Source: Clostridia bacterium (GTDB taxonomy: Bacteria; Bacillota; Clostridia; Christensenellales; Borkfalkiaceae). From it: a DNA stretch of 64,000 bases. Of this stretch, positions 25,721 through 35,432 are shown in pieces. The stretch is taken from assembly GCA_017399945.1 (NCBI GenBank), contig JAFQAQ010000024.1, forward strand, positions 20,942 through 84,941, read 5' to 3'. Position 1 is the first letter of the stretch; every line of letters begins with the position of its first letter. A model generated the notes under the pieces. That model did not search any database and was not told where the DNA came from. It saw only the letters and a list, made by a program, of their open reading frames with translations. The position numbers and the translations under genes are program-made.

Positions 25721-26639
25721 TAAAAATTATACTACCCTTATTGATTTTATTCCCTAGTAGAAAACTTTTTGCATCCATTTGTTTTCCACCTGCTTTTTGA
25801 ACGGAAAGTAAAGATAAACAATCTTTTCCCGTTCCTATGATAAACTCGCCGTCAGAACAAACTACTTGTCCTGCTAAGGCTTGACCTTTTACTACCCTAG
25901 CCGAAAAGATTTTAAAAGGCATACCGTCTAGCATGGTGTATGCGACGGGCGATGGATTAAAAGCCCTTATTTTATTAAAAATATTTTCAGCCGTATCATA
26001 CCAATCTATTTTTGCATGTTCTTTTTTAATAATTTTCGTATATGACGCAAAGTTATCGTCTTGTTTAGTATAGGTTATTTGATTGTTTTCAAATGCCTTT
26101 AAGAAATCTAAGATACACTCGCTACCTAGTTTAGATAATTTTTCAAAGAGTTGTCCACAATTTTCATTATCATCAATATCAACTGATTTTTGAAGTATAA
26201 TATCGCCCGTATCGATACCTGCATCAGTTTTCATTATGGTAATTCCCGTTTGCCTTTCGCCGTTTAATATTGCGTAATGAATAGGCGATGCTCCACGATA
26301 AGCAGGTAATAACGAGGCGTGAATATTAAACGTTCCAAAAACAGGAATATCTAGTATTTCTTGAGATAAAATTTGACCAAAAGCGCAAGTAATCATCATG
26401 TCTGGTTTAAGACTTTTTAAGTCCTCAACACCTTCCAGCCTAATTTTATCGTATTGAAATACTTTAATACCTTTTTCTTGGGCGTATAATTTAACGGGTG
26501 GCGCTGTCATTATTTTTTTTCTACCAACCGGTTTATCCTTATTACAAACCACACCAACTACTTGATGGTTGGTGTTTTCTACGATATTTTTTAGTGGAAG
26601 AACGGAAAACTCTGGAGTCCCCAAATATACTATTCTCAC
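25713..26639 (-). CDS. fmt: methionyl-tRNA formyltransferase
   Basis: Formylates initiator Met-tRNA. 308 residues; N-domain with IVYLGTPEFSVLPL, the formyl-folate site FNIHASLLPAYRGASPIHYA (Asn, His), and catalytic Asp in GITIMKTDAGIDTGDI; C-domain to the end binds tRNA. Overlaps def by one base and rsmB by 8. Confidence 0.97.
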   Translation of the reverse strand: MRIVYLGTPEFSVLPLKNIVENTNHQVVGVVCNKDKPVGRKKIMTAPPVKLYAQEKGIKVFQYDKIRLEGVEDLKSLKPDMMITCAFGQILSQEILDIPVFGTFNIHASLLPAYRGASPIHYAILNGERQTGITIMKTDAGIDTGDIILQKSVDIDDNENCGQLFEKLSKLGSECILDFLKAFENNQITYTKQDDNFASYTKIIKKEHAKIDWYDTAENIFNKIRAFNPSPVAYTMLDGMPFKIFSARVVKGQALAGQVVCSDGEFIIGTGKDCLSLLSVQKAGGKQMDAKSFLLGNKINKGSIIFNG

Positions 26640-27094
26640 TAATTATCCTCCCTAATATCAATCGCCTTATCAACGAAAACTATACCATCTAAATGATCAT
26701 ATTCGTGACAGAAAATCCTTGCAAGATACCCTTCTGCTTTAATAATGTGTTCATTTCCCTTTCTATCTTGGTATTTAAGTTTAATTTTATTTGGGCGCAC
26801 AACTTCTCCCGACTTTCCTTTAACGGAAAGACATCCTTCTAAATCTATTTGTTTGCCCGATTGTGATAGCATAACGGGATTTATACACTCCAAATAAAAA
26901 TCTTCATAACTAACGATAAAAACTCTACGCAGAACCCCCACTTGTGGCGCTGCTAAGCCAACACCGCCTGATGCTTGTAAAGTTTGTTTCATATCGTCAA
27001 GTAATGTTGACGTTTTCTCACCAAAATCAACTACTTCAAAACTTTTTTTTCTTAACGTGGGATCTCCCAACTGAATAATATTTCTTAATGCCAT
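26639..27094 (-). CDS. def: peptide deformylase
   Basis: Removes the formyl group from new proteins; metal hydrolase of 151 residues. Motif 1 GVGLAAPQVG, motif 2 EGCLSV (Cys ligand) and motif 3 FCHEYDHLDG (His ligands and catalytic Glu) are intact. Together with fmt it forms the formylation cycle. One base overlap with fmt. Confidence 0.97.
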   Translation of the reverse strand: MALRNIIQLGDPTLRKKSFEVVDFGEKTSTLLDDMKQTLQASGGVGLAAPQVGVLRRVFIVSYEDFYLECINPVMLSQSGKQIDLEGCLSVKGKSGEVVRPNKIKLKYQDRKGNEHIIKAEGYLARIFCHEYDHLDGIVFVDKAIDIREDN

Positions 27095-27106
27095 ATTTAT
27101 TCTCCC

Positions 27107-29308
27107 TTAAACTAAACTGTTAGGATTTACTTCAAATGAAATTTGAATTGAACGACTATTAAACGCATTTGATATAGCGTATAATTCGTCTATAACTTCT
27201 TTATGATTACTTTCAAGCCTTAAAAGAACTTGGAAACGGAATTTATTTTGCAATCGTTTTAACGGCGCTTTCATTGAACCGAAAAATCTAAAAATATCTC
27301 TTTTTTGCGTGTATAAAAGGTTAACTTTATCGTGAAGTTGGTGGGTTACTTCAAGAGTTTTTTCTTCGTCTTCGCCACTTATAAGTATTCTAACGATATC
27401 GGCAAATGGTGGAAATGCAGTGGCTTTTCTAATAGAAACTTCTTGTGCAAAAAAGTTTTTATAATCGTAGGCAATAGCGTGCTTTAATACTGAATTTGAA
27501 GGTTGATAGGTTTGCAACACGACCTTTCCGGCTTCTTCAGCCCTGCCACTTCTTCCAGCCACTTGAGTAATTAATTGAAAAGTTCTTTCGGAACTCCTAA
27601 AATCAGAGAAAAACAAACTCGCATCAGCATCAAGTATACCTACCAAAGTTACGAAAGGAAAATCGTGACCTTTTGCAATCATTTGCGTTCCCACTAAAAT
27701 ATCAGCCTTCCTTTGAGCAAATTGACTAAGAATCTTGTAATGTCCTTCTTTATTTTGCGTGGTGTCTCTATCCATTCTTAAAATTCTCGCGTTCGGATAT
27801 AGCGTTTGAAGTTCTTCTACAACTCTTTCCGTACCAGTACCACCATATCTCAAAAACTTACTACCACATTCGGTACACGCAGAAATCATCTTATACTTTG
27901 CTCCACAATAATGACAAAGCAAAGAATCGTCTTCCCTATGGTACGTAAGCGAGACGTCACAATTTTCACACTTTTGAACGTGTCCACATTCAGTACAAAC
28001 CACCGTCTTTGAGTATCCTCTTTGATTAAGGAAAATCATTGCTTGATTGCCTTTTTCCAAACACTCGCTAAGTTCGGCTTTTAATATCGAAGAAAAGAAA
28101 GAGTTATTCCCCCTGCGAATTTCGTTTCGCATATCGGCGATTTCAACTAACGGTAAAGGTTTTTTGTTTACTCTTTCAGGAAGTTCGATTAAATTATATT
28201 TTCCGTTTAATGCGTTGTTATAACTTTCAATAGAAGGAGTAGCACTGCCCAAAACAAGTTTTGCACCATAATATTCAGCCCTAAACTTAGCAATTTCAGA
28301 CGTAACGTAACGAGGAGAAGATTCGCTAGAATAACTCCCATCGTGCTCTTCGTCTATAATAATTACGCCAATATTGGTTAACGGCGCAAAAATAGCGCTT
28401 CTTGCCCCAATAGCAATTTTTGCCGAACCATTACGCAAACGCCACCATTCGTCAAAACGTTCACCTGCTGAAAGTCCACTATGTAATATTGCGGCATTAT
28501 CGCCAAATCTTGCCCTTAATTGCTTTAACATCTGTGGAGTAAGCGCTATTTCGGGCACTAACATTATAGCCGTTTTATCGGCTTTTATGGTTCTATCGAT
28601 TATTTCAAGATAAACTTCAGTCTTACCACTACCAGTAACGCCGAACAACAACGACGTACCTTTTTCAGAATTCTCTACGGATTCAACAGCTTCTAGCTGT
28701 TTTGCAGTTAGTTGAACACGTTTACGTTGCTCGTCTAACTGCTTGTAAGGAGAACGAACTACTTGTTCTTTTAATTCGTATATAAATTGTCTTTTTAGTA
28801 ACGCAAGAACGGCAGAACGACCGAACGCATCGGAAAGTTCAGCCGAAGAAGTCTTGCCGTTTTCTGCTAAAAAATAAAGTAATTCTCTTTGTTTTTTTGC
28901 AGATGCTTTTAATTGACTTATTGCTTGGTCAACGTTTATATCGCTAGCAAGTTCATAAAAGATTGTGTATTTTTCTTTTATTTTACCTTTTCGCATTTCG
29001 CTCGGAAGAAGAAGCCTTAACGCACAAGCACGAGTTACGTAGCAACTTTTGCAAACGAATTCGGTTAATGCAAGCGTTTCTTCGGTTAAAACGGGCGTAT
29101 CTTCCAAAACCTTAAAGATAGGTTTAATTTTATTCACAGGATATTCGCTTGTTGATTTTATTCCAATAACAATCCCTTCTATCATTTTTTTGCCGAACGG
29201 AACTATAACACGACTGCCAAGTTTTACACCGTCGTGTTCTGAAAAAGAATATTCAAAAATTTTATCCACTTCAACGTGAATAATATCAACAATAACCTGC
29301 GCAAACAT
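27107..29308 (-). CDS. priA: primosomal replication-restart helicase PriA
   Basis: 733 residues. An N-terminal 3'-DNA-binding domain is followed by the helicase: Walker A LFGVTGSGKTEVY, DEEH box IIDEEHDGS, motif III SATPS, and motif VI QVAGRSGRAEE. Two zinc-binding clusters are in CTECGHVQKCENC and CHYCGAKYKMISACTEC. Between rpoZ and def; the coaBC gene often found before priA is absent. Confidence 0.95.
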   Translation of the reverse strand: MFAQVIVDIIHVEVDKIFEYSFSEHDGVKLGSRVIVPFGKKMIEGIVIGIKSTSEYPVNKIKPIFKVLEDTPVLTEETLALTEFVCKSCYVTRACALRLLLPSEMRKGKIKEKYTIFYELASDINVDQAISQLKASAKKQRELLYFLAENGKTSSAELSDAFGRSAVLALLKRQFIYELKEQVVRSPYKQLDEQRKRVQLTAKQLEAVESVENSEKGTSLLFGVTGSGKTEVYLEIIDRTIKADKTAIMLVPEIALTPQMLKQLRARFGDNAAILHSGLSAGERFDEWWRLRNGSAKIAIGARSAIFAPLTNIGVIIIDEEHDGSYSSESSPRYVTSEIAKFRAEYYGAKLVLGSATPSIESYNNALNGKYNLIELPERVNKKPLPLVEIADMRNEIRRGNNSFFSSILKAELSECLEKGNQAMIFLNQRGYSKTVVCTECGHVQKCENCDVSLTYHREDDSLLCHYCGAKYKMISACTECGSKFLRYGGTGTERVVEELQTLYPNARILRMDRDTTQNKEGHYKILSQFAQRKADILVGTQMIAKGHDFPFVTLVGILDADASLFFSDFRSSERTFQLITQVAGRSGRAEEAGKVVLQTYQPSNSVLKHAIAYDYKNFFAQEVSIRKATAFPPFADIVRILISGEDEEKTLEVTHQLHDKVNLLYTQKRDIFRFFGSMKAPLKRLQNKFRFQVLLRLESNHKEVIDELYAISNAFNSRSIQISFEVNPNSLV

Positions 29309-29316
29309 AGTTTAAT

Positions 29317-29345
29317 AAAAACAAAGCCCACCGTTTTGATGGGCT
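29317..29345 (-). terminator. terminator or attenuator between rpoZ and priA
   Basis: Stem AGCCCA/TGGGCT with a nine-base loop followed by a U-rich run on the minus strand. The run is broken by one G, so partial read-through into priA is likely. Confidence 0.65.
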
Positions 29346-29350
29346 AAAAA

Positions 29351-29560
29351 TTAATCGTTTACAGCAACAAGTTTTCCGTCGTAAATTTCTTGAGCAGCAA
29401 CGGATAAAGGTTTTTCTTTATCGGGTAATTCGATTAAACCTTGATTTTGTGCTTGTTCCATAAGTTGTCTTGCCCTTTTACTTGCAACTACGCACAAAGT
29501 ATATTTAGAGCCAACTTTTTCGGTTAATTCGTCAATTGGTGGTTTATGTATCATAATCAT
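29351..29560 (-). CDS. rpoZ: RNA polymerase omega subunit
   Basis: 69 residues; helps assemble RNA polymerase by chaperoning beta'. The family features are the N-terminal KPPIDELTEKVGSKYTLCV and the VASKRARQLME core, ending in a KPLSVAAQEIYDGK segment. AGGAG before the ATG; 15 bp after gmk. Confidence 0.94.
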   Translation of the reverse strand: MIMIHKPPIDELTEKVGSKYTLCVVASKRARQLMEQAQNQGLIELPDKEKPLSVAAQEIYDGKLVAVND

Positions 29561-29575
29561 ATCTCCTTCAAATAA

Positions 29576-30133
29576 TTAGATGTTTTTTTGCAATTTTATA
29601 TATTCCTCGATTTTTTCAACTGCCGTGATTAATTTATCGTTGACAACTGAAAAATCGTATAAGCTCTTTTTTTCAAGTTCGTATTTAATCCGCTGCATTC
29701 TTAAATCAATTTTTTGTATAGATTCCGTACTGCGTTTTATTAATCTATTGCGAATTTCTTCAATGGATGGTGGCAATATCATAATAAGCAACGCTTGGGG
29801 AAATTCTTCTTTAACTTTAAGCCCGCCGTTCACGTCGATTTCCAATAAAACGTCGTGCGTTTTAAGTTTTTCTTCAACGAATTGTCTTGGAGTGCCATAA
29901 AAATTTTCGAAATGATTAGAATACTCCAACAAACCGTTATTATCAATTTTATTTTGAAACTCTTGCTTGCTTATAAAAAAATAATCGATACCGTCTTTCT
30001 CGCCCGGTCTAGGGCTTCTAGTCGTACAAGAAATACTTAAAGCAAACTGAGAATTTCGTTCTACTAACTTTTTAGCTATCGTGCCTTTGCCAACACCTGA
30101 CGGACCGGAAATTACAAATAATACGTTTCTCAT
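29576..30133 (-). CDS. gmk: guanylate kinase
   Basis: GMP to GDP kinase, 185 residues. Walker A ISGPSGVGKGT, GMP-binding SCTTRSPRPGEKDGIDYFF, and DVNGGLKV, ILPPSIEEIRNRL, with lid residues. Complete. It follows yicC with no gap, the usual yicC-gmk-rpoZ order. Confidence 0.97.
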   Translation of the reverse strand: MRNVLFVISGPSGVGKGTIAKKLVERNSQFALSISCTTRSPRPGEKDGIDYFFISKQEFQNKIDNNGLLEYSNHFENFYGTPRQFVEEKLKTHDVLLEIDVNGGLKVKEEFPQALLIMILPPSIEEIRNRLIKRSTESIQKIDLRMQRIKYELEKKSLYDFSVVNDKLITAVEKIEEYIKLQKNI

Positions 30134-30134
30134 A

Positions 30135-31004
30135 CTACTCTAAATTTTGCACTTGTTCTCTAATTTTTTCTATCTCGTTTTTAAGGGATAATGCAAGTGA
30201 GGTAACTTCAATATCGTTAGATTTTGAACAAATTGTGTTTGATTCTCTATTAAATTCTTGCATCAAAAAGTCAAGTTTCTTGCCAGGTAAAGCCGATTTG
30301 ATAATTTGTTTAAATTGTTCAACGTGAGAACTTAATCTAGTTAATTCTTCGTCAATATTAACTTTATCGGTATAAAAAGCAACTTCATTAAGAAGTCTTG
30401 TTTCGTCAACCTTTATATCCCCAAGCATATCGCCAATTCTTTGTTCTAATTTCTTTTTGTGTTCTGCAACTACCAACGGGGCCCTTAAAGCAATCTTTTT
30501 AGTCGTTTGCAATATGTTATCTACCCTTTCAAGCATATCGGCAACCAACTTTTCGCCTTCAACTTTACGCATTTGATTCAGTTTTTCACAAGCATTTTCA
30601 ACTGTGGAAATAAGAATATCTTCAATTTCAGTACTATCAAAAACCGAATTGTCAACGATTACGTCTGGCAATTTCATTAAAGAGTTTACAGAACAATCGT
30701 TTTGAATGCCAAGTTTTTCAGAAATAAGCTTGGACGCATTATAGTACGATAAAGCTTTTTCCAAATTTACTTCAAGATATACTGGTTTTTCCCTAGAATC
30801 AGTAAAATTTACAAATAAATCTATTCTTCCTCTATTAACGTACTTTGAAACAGTTTTCCTAACGCCGTCTTCTAACGAAATAAACGATCTTGGCATTTTT
30901 GCGTTAAAATCAAAATTTCGATTATTAACGGTTTTTATCTCTACGGTAAGCAAAATACCATCTTGATTATATTCGGCTTTGCCGTATCCTGTCATGCTAA
31001 ACAT
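30135..31004 (-). CDS. yicC: YicC-family endoribonuclease
   Basis: 289 residues; the family has been shown to contain RNase activity. N-terminal MFSMTGYGKAEYN, followed by TVEIKTVNNRNFDFNAKMPR, and C-terminal LDFLMQEFNRESNTICSKSN, all classical YicC signatures. AAGGAG before ATG; promoter of its own at 31031-31059. First of the operon yicC-gmk-rpoZ-priA-. Confidence 0.92.
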   Translation of the reverse strand: MFSMTGYGKAEYNQDGILLTVEIKTVNNRNFDFNAKMPRSFISLEDGVRKTVSKYVNRGRIDLFVNFTDSREKPVYLEVNLEKALSYYNASKLISEKLGIQNDCSVNSLMKLPDVIVDNSVFDSTEIEDILISTVENACEKLNQMRKVEGEKLVADMLERVDNILQTTKKIALRAPLVVAEHKKKLEQRIGDMLGDIKVDETRLLNEVAFYTDKVNIDEELTRLSSHVEQFKQIIKSALPGKKLDFLMQEFNRESNTICSKSNDIEVTSLALSLKNEIEKIREQVQNLE

Positions 31005-31030
31005 CGCTAATCTCCTTAGTTTATTTATAT

Positions 31031-31059
31031 ATTATAATACAAAAATCTACTTTAATCAA
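31031..31059 (-). promoter_or_regulatory. promoter of the yicC-gmk-rpoZ-priA-def... operon
   Basis: Minus strand TTGATT (31059-31054), 17 bp, TATAAT (31036-31031). The -35 overlaps the stop codon region of ligA. Confidence 0.78.
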
Positions 31060-32996
31060 GTTTTTATCATAGATTTAAATTGTTCTTCGTCAATTATTTT
31101 TATATCTAACGCGCGCGCCTTATCAAGTTTACTTCCAGCATCAACACCTGCTAAAACCAAGGTCGTATTTTTAGATACACCAGACATAATTTGACCACCT
31201 AAACTTTCGATTATTCTTGCCGCTTGGTCTCGTTTGAAGTCAGTTAAAGTACCCGTTAAAACAACTTTTTCGCCATTAAACACACCTTCTTTAACCGAAT
31301 TATCGTAAACTATTTTGACACCAAGTTTCAAAAGTTTTTCAATTTCTAAAAGGTTCTTTTCGTTATTAAAATAATCACGCACGTTATCAGCAATAATATC
31401 ACCAATTTCTGGTATAAACAAAAGCTGTTCCTTGGTGGATTTAATTAGACTATCTAAATCGTGAAAGGTTTTCGATAAATCTTTTGCCGTTTTTTTACCA
31501 ACTCCTTCTATTCCCAAAGCATATATAAACCTATAAAAATCAACTGTTTTAGACTTTTCTATCGAGGATAAAAGATTATCCGTCTTTGCTTTCTTAAACC
31601 CATCAAGTTTAAGTAATTCGTCATTTGTCAGCGTATATAGTTGTGAAAAACTTTTAACATGCAAACTATCGTATAATTGCCCCGCAGTCATCTCCGAAAA
31701 ACCCTCGATGTTCATACCGTCTTTGCAAGCGAAATTAGCAAGCGAAGCAACTACTCTCGGTCTACAATTGTCATTAGGACAAAATAAGTTGGCACCAATT
31801 TCAACAAGGTCAGTATTACAATAAGGACAAGTTATAGGTTTTTGTACTTTTACGCAATGATCAAAAACTTCCGTCACACCTAAAATTTCAGGAATAACTT
31901 CGTTACTCCTTCTAATAAGTACTCTTGCGCCTATTAATATACCTTTCCTTTCTAAATCCCCGTAATTATTTAAGGTTGCTTTTTTAACGGTTGCACCAGC
32001 TAAAACCGTAGGTTCAACTTCCCCTAAGGGTGTAAGTTTACCAGTTCTTCCGACTTGCCATCTTACGTTGTGTAAAATCGTAGTAACTTCCTCAGCTTCA
32101 AACTTATAAGCAATTGCCCAGCGAGGAAATTTATCCGTAGCACCTAATAATTTTCTCTTTTCAAAGTCATTAACTTTAACAACGGCTCCATCAGTTAAAA
32201 TATCAAGGTTTTTCCTATTATTTTCTATTTCATTTATAGCTGACATAACGTCAGAAATACCATTGCACAACCTTAAATATGGATAAACCTTAAAACCTTG
32301 TTTTTTCAAAAACTCCACGCACTCAGTTTGAGATGACATGTGCCCTTCAGACATATAGTTTACGTTATAAAATAGTATTTCAACCTTACGTTTAGCCGTT
32401 ATCTTTGGGTCTAAATTTCGTATTGCACCGGCAACAGCGTTCCTAGCATTTTTTAGTTGTTCACGAGCAGTTTTATTATACTCGTCTAAAACGGATAGGC
32501 GCATAATTGCCTCGCCCTGTACTTCAATTAAACCTTTATAATCTATGGTTAACGGATAACTTTTTATTGTTAAAACTTGCGCCGTAACGTCCTCTCCTTC
32601 TATACCGTTACCACGCGTTGTTGCCCTTACAAACTCGCCTTTATCATAGGTTAAACAAATAGTAAGCCCATCGAACTTATATTCAACGGTGTATTCTAAT
32701 TTTTCTCCTTCCTTATTGATACGTTTTTCAAACGCTAATATTTCTTCTTGACTAGTCGCTTTATCTAGACTATAAAGACGTTCTACGTGTTTGTGTTTTT
32801 CAAACGCCGAAATAGGCTCTCCCCCAACCCTTTTAGAAGGAGAATCCGAATACACAACTCCCGTTTGTTTTTCCAAAGCTAAGAGTTGATCGTATAACAC
32901 GTCATACTCTTTATCAGACACTGTTGGGTTATCTAAAACGTAATATTCGTAGGAATATTTGTTTAAGATATCCACCAATTCTCTCATTTTATCCAT
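31056..32996 (-). CDS. ligA: NAD+-dependent DNA ligase
   Basis: 646 residues, a little shorter than E. coli LigA. The adenylation Lys is in TVEYKFDGLTICL, the upstream SLDKA corresponds to SLDNA, and TRGNGIEGEDVT is motif III. Four Cys form the zinc finger (CPYCNTDLVEIGANLFCPN plus one later). HhH repeats and a C-terminal BRCT (VLTGTLTDFKRDQAARIIE) follow. Directly after pcrA with no gap. Confidence 0.96.
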   Translation of the reverse strand: MDKMRELVDILNKYSYEYYVLDNPTVSDKEYDVLYDQLLALEKQTGVVYSDSPSKRVGGEPISAFEKHKHVERLYSLDKATSQEEILAFEKRINKEGEKLEYTVEYKFDGLTICLTYDKGEFVRATTRGNGIEGEDVTAQVLTIKSYPLTIDYKGLIEVQGEAIMRLSVLDEYNKTAREQLKNARNAVAGAIRNLDPKITAKRKVEILFYNVNYMSEGHMSSQTECVEFLKKQGFKVYPYLRLCNGISDVMSAINEIENNRKNLDILTDGAVVKVNDFEKRKLLGATDKFPRWAIAYKFEAEEVTTILHNVRWQVGRTGKLTPLGEVEPTVLAGATVKKATLNNYGDLERKGILIGARVLIRRSNEVIPEILGVTEVFDHCVKVQKPITCPYCNTDLVEIGANLFCPNDNCRPRVVASLANFACKDGMNIEGFSEMTAGQLYDSLHVKSFSQLYTLTNDELLKLDGFKKAKTDNLLSSIEKSKTVDFYRFIYALGIEGVGKKTAKDLSKTFHDLDSLIKSTKEQLLFIPEIGDIIADNVRDYFNNEKNLLEIEKLLKLGVKIVYDNSVKEGVFNGEKVVLTGTLTDFKRDQAARIIESLGGQIMSGVSKNTTLVLAGVDAGSKLDKARALDIKIIDEEQFKSMIKT

Positions 32997-35249
32997 TTAT
33001 ATTATCTCCATAGGCGCGTATTTAACCGATAGCGATTTTATACCAACACCCTTAAACGCAACGTCTACAATAATATTATCCCCTTCGCCTTTAACTAATA
33101 TTACCGTCCCCTCTCCAAATTTTACGTGTTTTACCTTGGTGCCAGACTTGTAATTTCCAACTGTTTTAGAATATACGGGTTTAGGTTTACTACTATTATT
33201 CAAAAAGCTTTTTGCATAGCTTGAAGAATATCCACCAACGTTATTATGAGATAACCCCTGATCATCTTCAATAAAATTAGACCTTCCGTAAGGTGTTTGA
33301 CTAGGCTTAGCGTTAGGCTGATAATTAGGATTTAATATATGTTGAACGTCTTTTAAGAATCTTGACTGAGTCATATATTCTCGACGCCCGTACATGTATC
33401 TACTAGTTGCCCTAGTTAAGTATAAACGGTATTTTGCACGCGTTATAGCAACGTATAACAATCTTCTTTCTTCTTCGAGTTCGTCGTCATCACCAACCGA
33501 ACGAGCAATCGGTAAAACTCCTTCGTCACAACCAGCAAGGAATACCGTTGGATATTCCAAACCTTTTGCCGAGTGAATAGTTGCTATCGTTACGACGTTA
33601 TCTTCGTTAATAGAATCGGTATCCGAACTTAACGTAATTGAATTTAAATAATCGTGAAGTGTTGCCCCGTAGTTATCTTTATAAAATTGTTCAGCAGAGT
33701 TTTTCAATTCACTAATATTGTAAATTCTTGATAAATCTTCCTCTGTCTTTTCTTCAAATTGTTTCATAAAAGCAGTAGTTTCTAAAACGTAGTCGATAAG
33801 TTCCACGTAAGAATGAGCTAATAAATATTCCTTAAAGGAAATAATCATATTTTTGAAGTTAATGAGTTTTGTTTTAGAAGCTTGCGATAAGGTAGTTAAA
33901 TCTAAAAAATCTATCGCAGAAAATATAGACTCTCCACGGCTTACGGCAAATTCTAAAGTTTCTTGCAAAGTTTTGTCGCCTATACCACGTTTTGGGCACG
34001 CAACCGAACGCAAAAAAGACTCGTCGTCACTAGGATTTGCAACTAATTTTAAATAAGACAAAACGTCTTTGATTTCCTTACGTTCAAAGAACCTAAATCC
34101 ACCAAAAATAGTATATGGAATACCGTATTTTGTAAACTCTTGTTCAAAGGCTCTCGAAAGAGCGTTAAGACGCATAAAAACTGCAAAATCCTTGTATGAC
34201 GATTCTGGGGATCTTGCCATCAAACTTTTAATTTGCATCGCAACGTAAGCAGCTTCGTTATTTTCGTCGGTACCTATAAAAGTTTCCACCCTACACCCGT
34301 CGGGATTATCCGTCCATAATTCCTTTGGGCGTCTTTTAGTGTTTTTGCAAATAACGCCGTTTGCTAATTGAAGTATTTTTTTTGTCGAACGATAGTTCCT
34401 TTGGAGTTTATAAATCTTTGCTCCCCTATAAACGTCATCAAAAGACAAAATGTTTTCAATTTTAGCGCCACGCCAACCGTAAATACTCTGATCATCGTCT
34501 CCTACGACAAAAATATTGCCGTGTTTAACAGAAAGTCTTTGGCAAATAGCAAACTGAACTTTGTTTGTATCTTGAAATTCGTCTATATGGATATATTTAA
34601 ACTTTTCGGCGAAATAATCAGCAACGTCTGGATTTTTAACGAAAAGTTCGTAAGTCTTAAATAATAAATCATCAAAATCTAAGCAATTAGAACGTTCCAA
34701 CGTGGATTGATAGGCACTATAAACTTTATAAATAACGTCTATTTGATACAAATCTGAATTTTCCGACGCAAATTCTTCAGGTGTCATGCACTCGTTCTTA
34801 GCAATGGATATATAGTTCTTACAAGTTTTTAATACCTTATCAACGTCAAAATCTAGTTCCTTAATAACTCTTTTAAGCACCTTGTCTTTATCAGTTTCGT
34901 CATAAATATTAAAATCTTTACTATAACCTATTCTATCAATAAAACTGCGTAAAATTTTAACGCACATGCTATGTATAGTAGAAACCCACATACCACTTAC
35001 GTTACCAACTAGTCTAACTAGTCTTTCCTTCATTTCTCCGGCAGCTTTATTTGTAAACGTTATTGCCAAAATATTTGATGGAGAAACCTTTTTTTCGGCA
35101 ATAAGATAACAAATACGCGTCGTCAAAACACGCGTCTTACCACTTCCTGCGCCGGCAATAACCAATACCGCCCCCTCAGTATCTAGTACCGGTTTTATTT
35201 GTTCGTCATTTAATTTTTTTAATAATAGGTCTATATTTTCAACTGACAT
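32997..35249 (-). CDS. pcrA: PcrA/UvrD superfamily I DNA helicase
   Basis: 750 residues. Walker A VIAGAGSGKTRVLTTR, motif Ia, Walker B FKYIHIDEFQDTNKVQF, motif IV QRNYRST, motif V TIHSAKGLEYPTVFL and motif VI ATRA region (YVAITRAKYRLY) are seen. A C-terminal Tudor-like segment (KHVKFGEGTVI) matches PcrA. In the order pcrA-ligA, which is standard in Firmicutes. Roles: replication through transcribed genes, repair. Weak ribosome site (AGTAGAT), so the start is less certain than the identity. Confidence 0.95.
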   Translation of the reverse strand: MSVENIDLLLKKLNDEQIKPVLDTEGAVLVIAGAGSGKTRVLTTRICYLIAEKKVSPSNILAITFTNKAAGEMKERLVRLVGNVSGMWVSTIHSMCVKILRSFIDRIGYSKDFNIYDETDKDKVLKRVIKELDFDVDKVLKTCKNYISIAKNECMTPEEFASENSDLYQIDVIYKVYSAYQSTLERSNCLDFDDLLFKTYELFVKNPDVADYFAEKFKYIHIDEFQDTNKVQFAICQRLSVKHGNIFVVGDDDQSIYGWRGAKIENILSFDDVYRGAKIYKLQRNYRSTKKILQLANGVICKNTKRRPKELWTDNPDGCRVETFIGTDENNEAAYVAMQIKSLMARSPESSYKDFAVFMRLNALSRAFEQEFTKYGIPYTIFGGFRFFERKEIKDVLSYLKLVANPSDDESFLRSVACPKRGIGDKTLQETLEFAVSRGESIFSAIDFLDLTTLSQASKTKLINFKNMIISFKEYLLAHSYVELIDYVLETTAFMKQFEEKTEEDLSRIYNISELKNSAEQFYKDNYGATLHDYLNSITLSSDTDSINEDNVVTIATIHSAKGLEYPTVFLAGCDEGVLPIARSVGDDDELEEERRLLYVAITRAKYRLYLTRATSRYMYGRREYMTQSRFLKDVQHILNPNYQPNAKPSQTPYGRSNFIEDDQGLSHNNVGGYSSSYAKSFLNNSSKPKPVYSKTVGNYKSGTKVKHVKFGEGTVILVKGEGDNIIVDVAFKGVGIKSLSVKYAPMEII

Positions 35250-35432
35250 ATCTACTTTTTTAGCGAAATTTATAAATTAAAAAAATTTCGCAAACTCAAA
35301 AATTTTATAGTTCATTTATTATATCATGTATACAAAAATTTTTCAAGTAAGCATTGCATCATAACTTATAAATATTTATATTACTATTGCATTTTTTTGA
35401 TTTTAGTGTTAATCTAACTATTGGAGATTATT

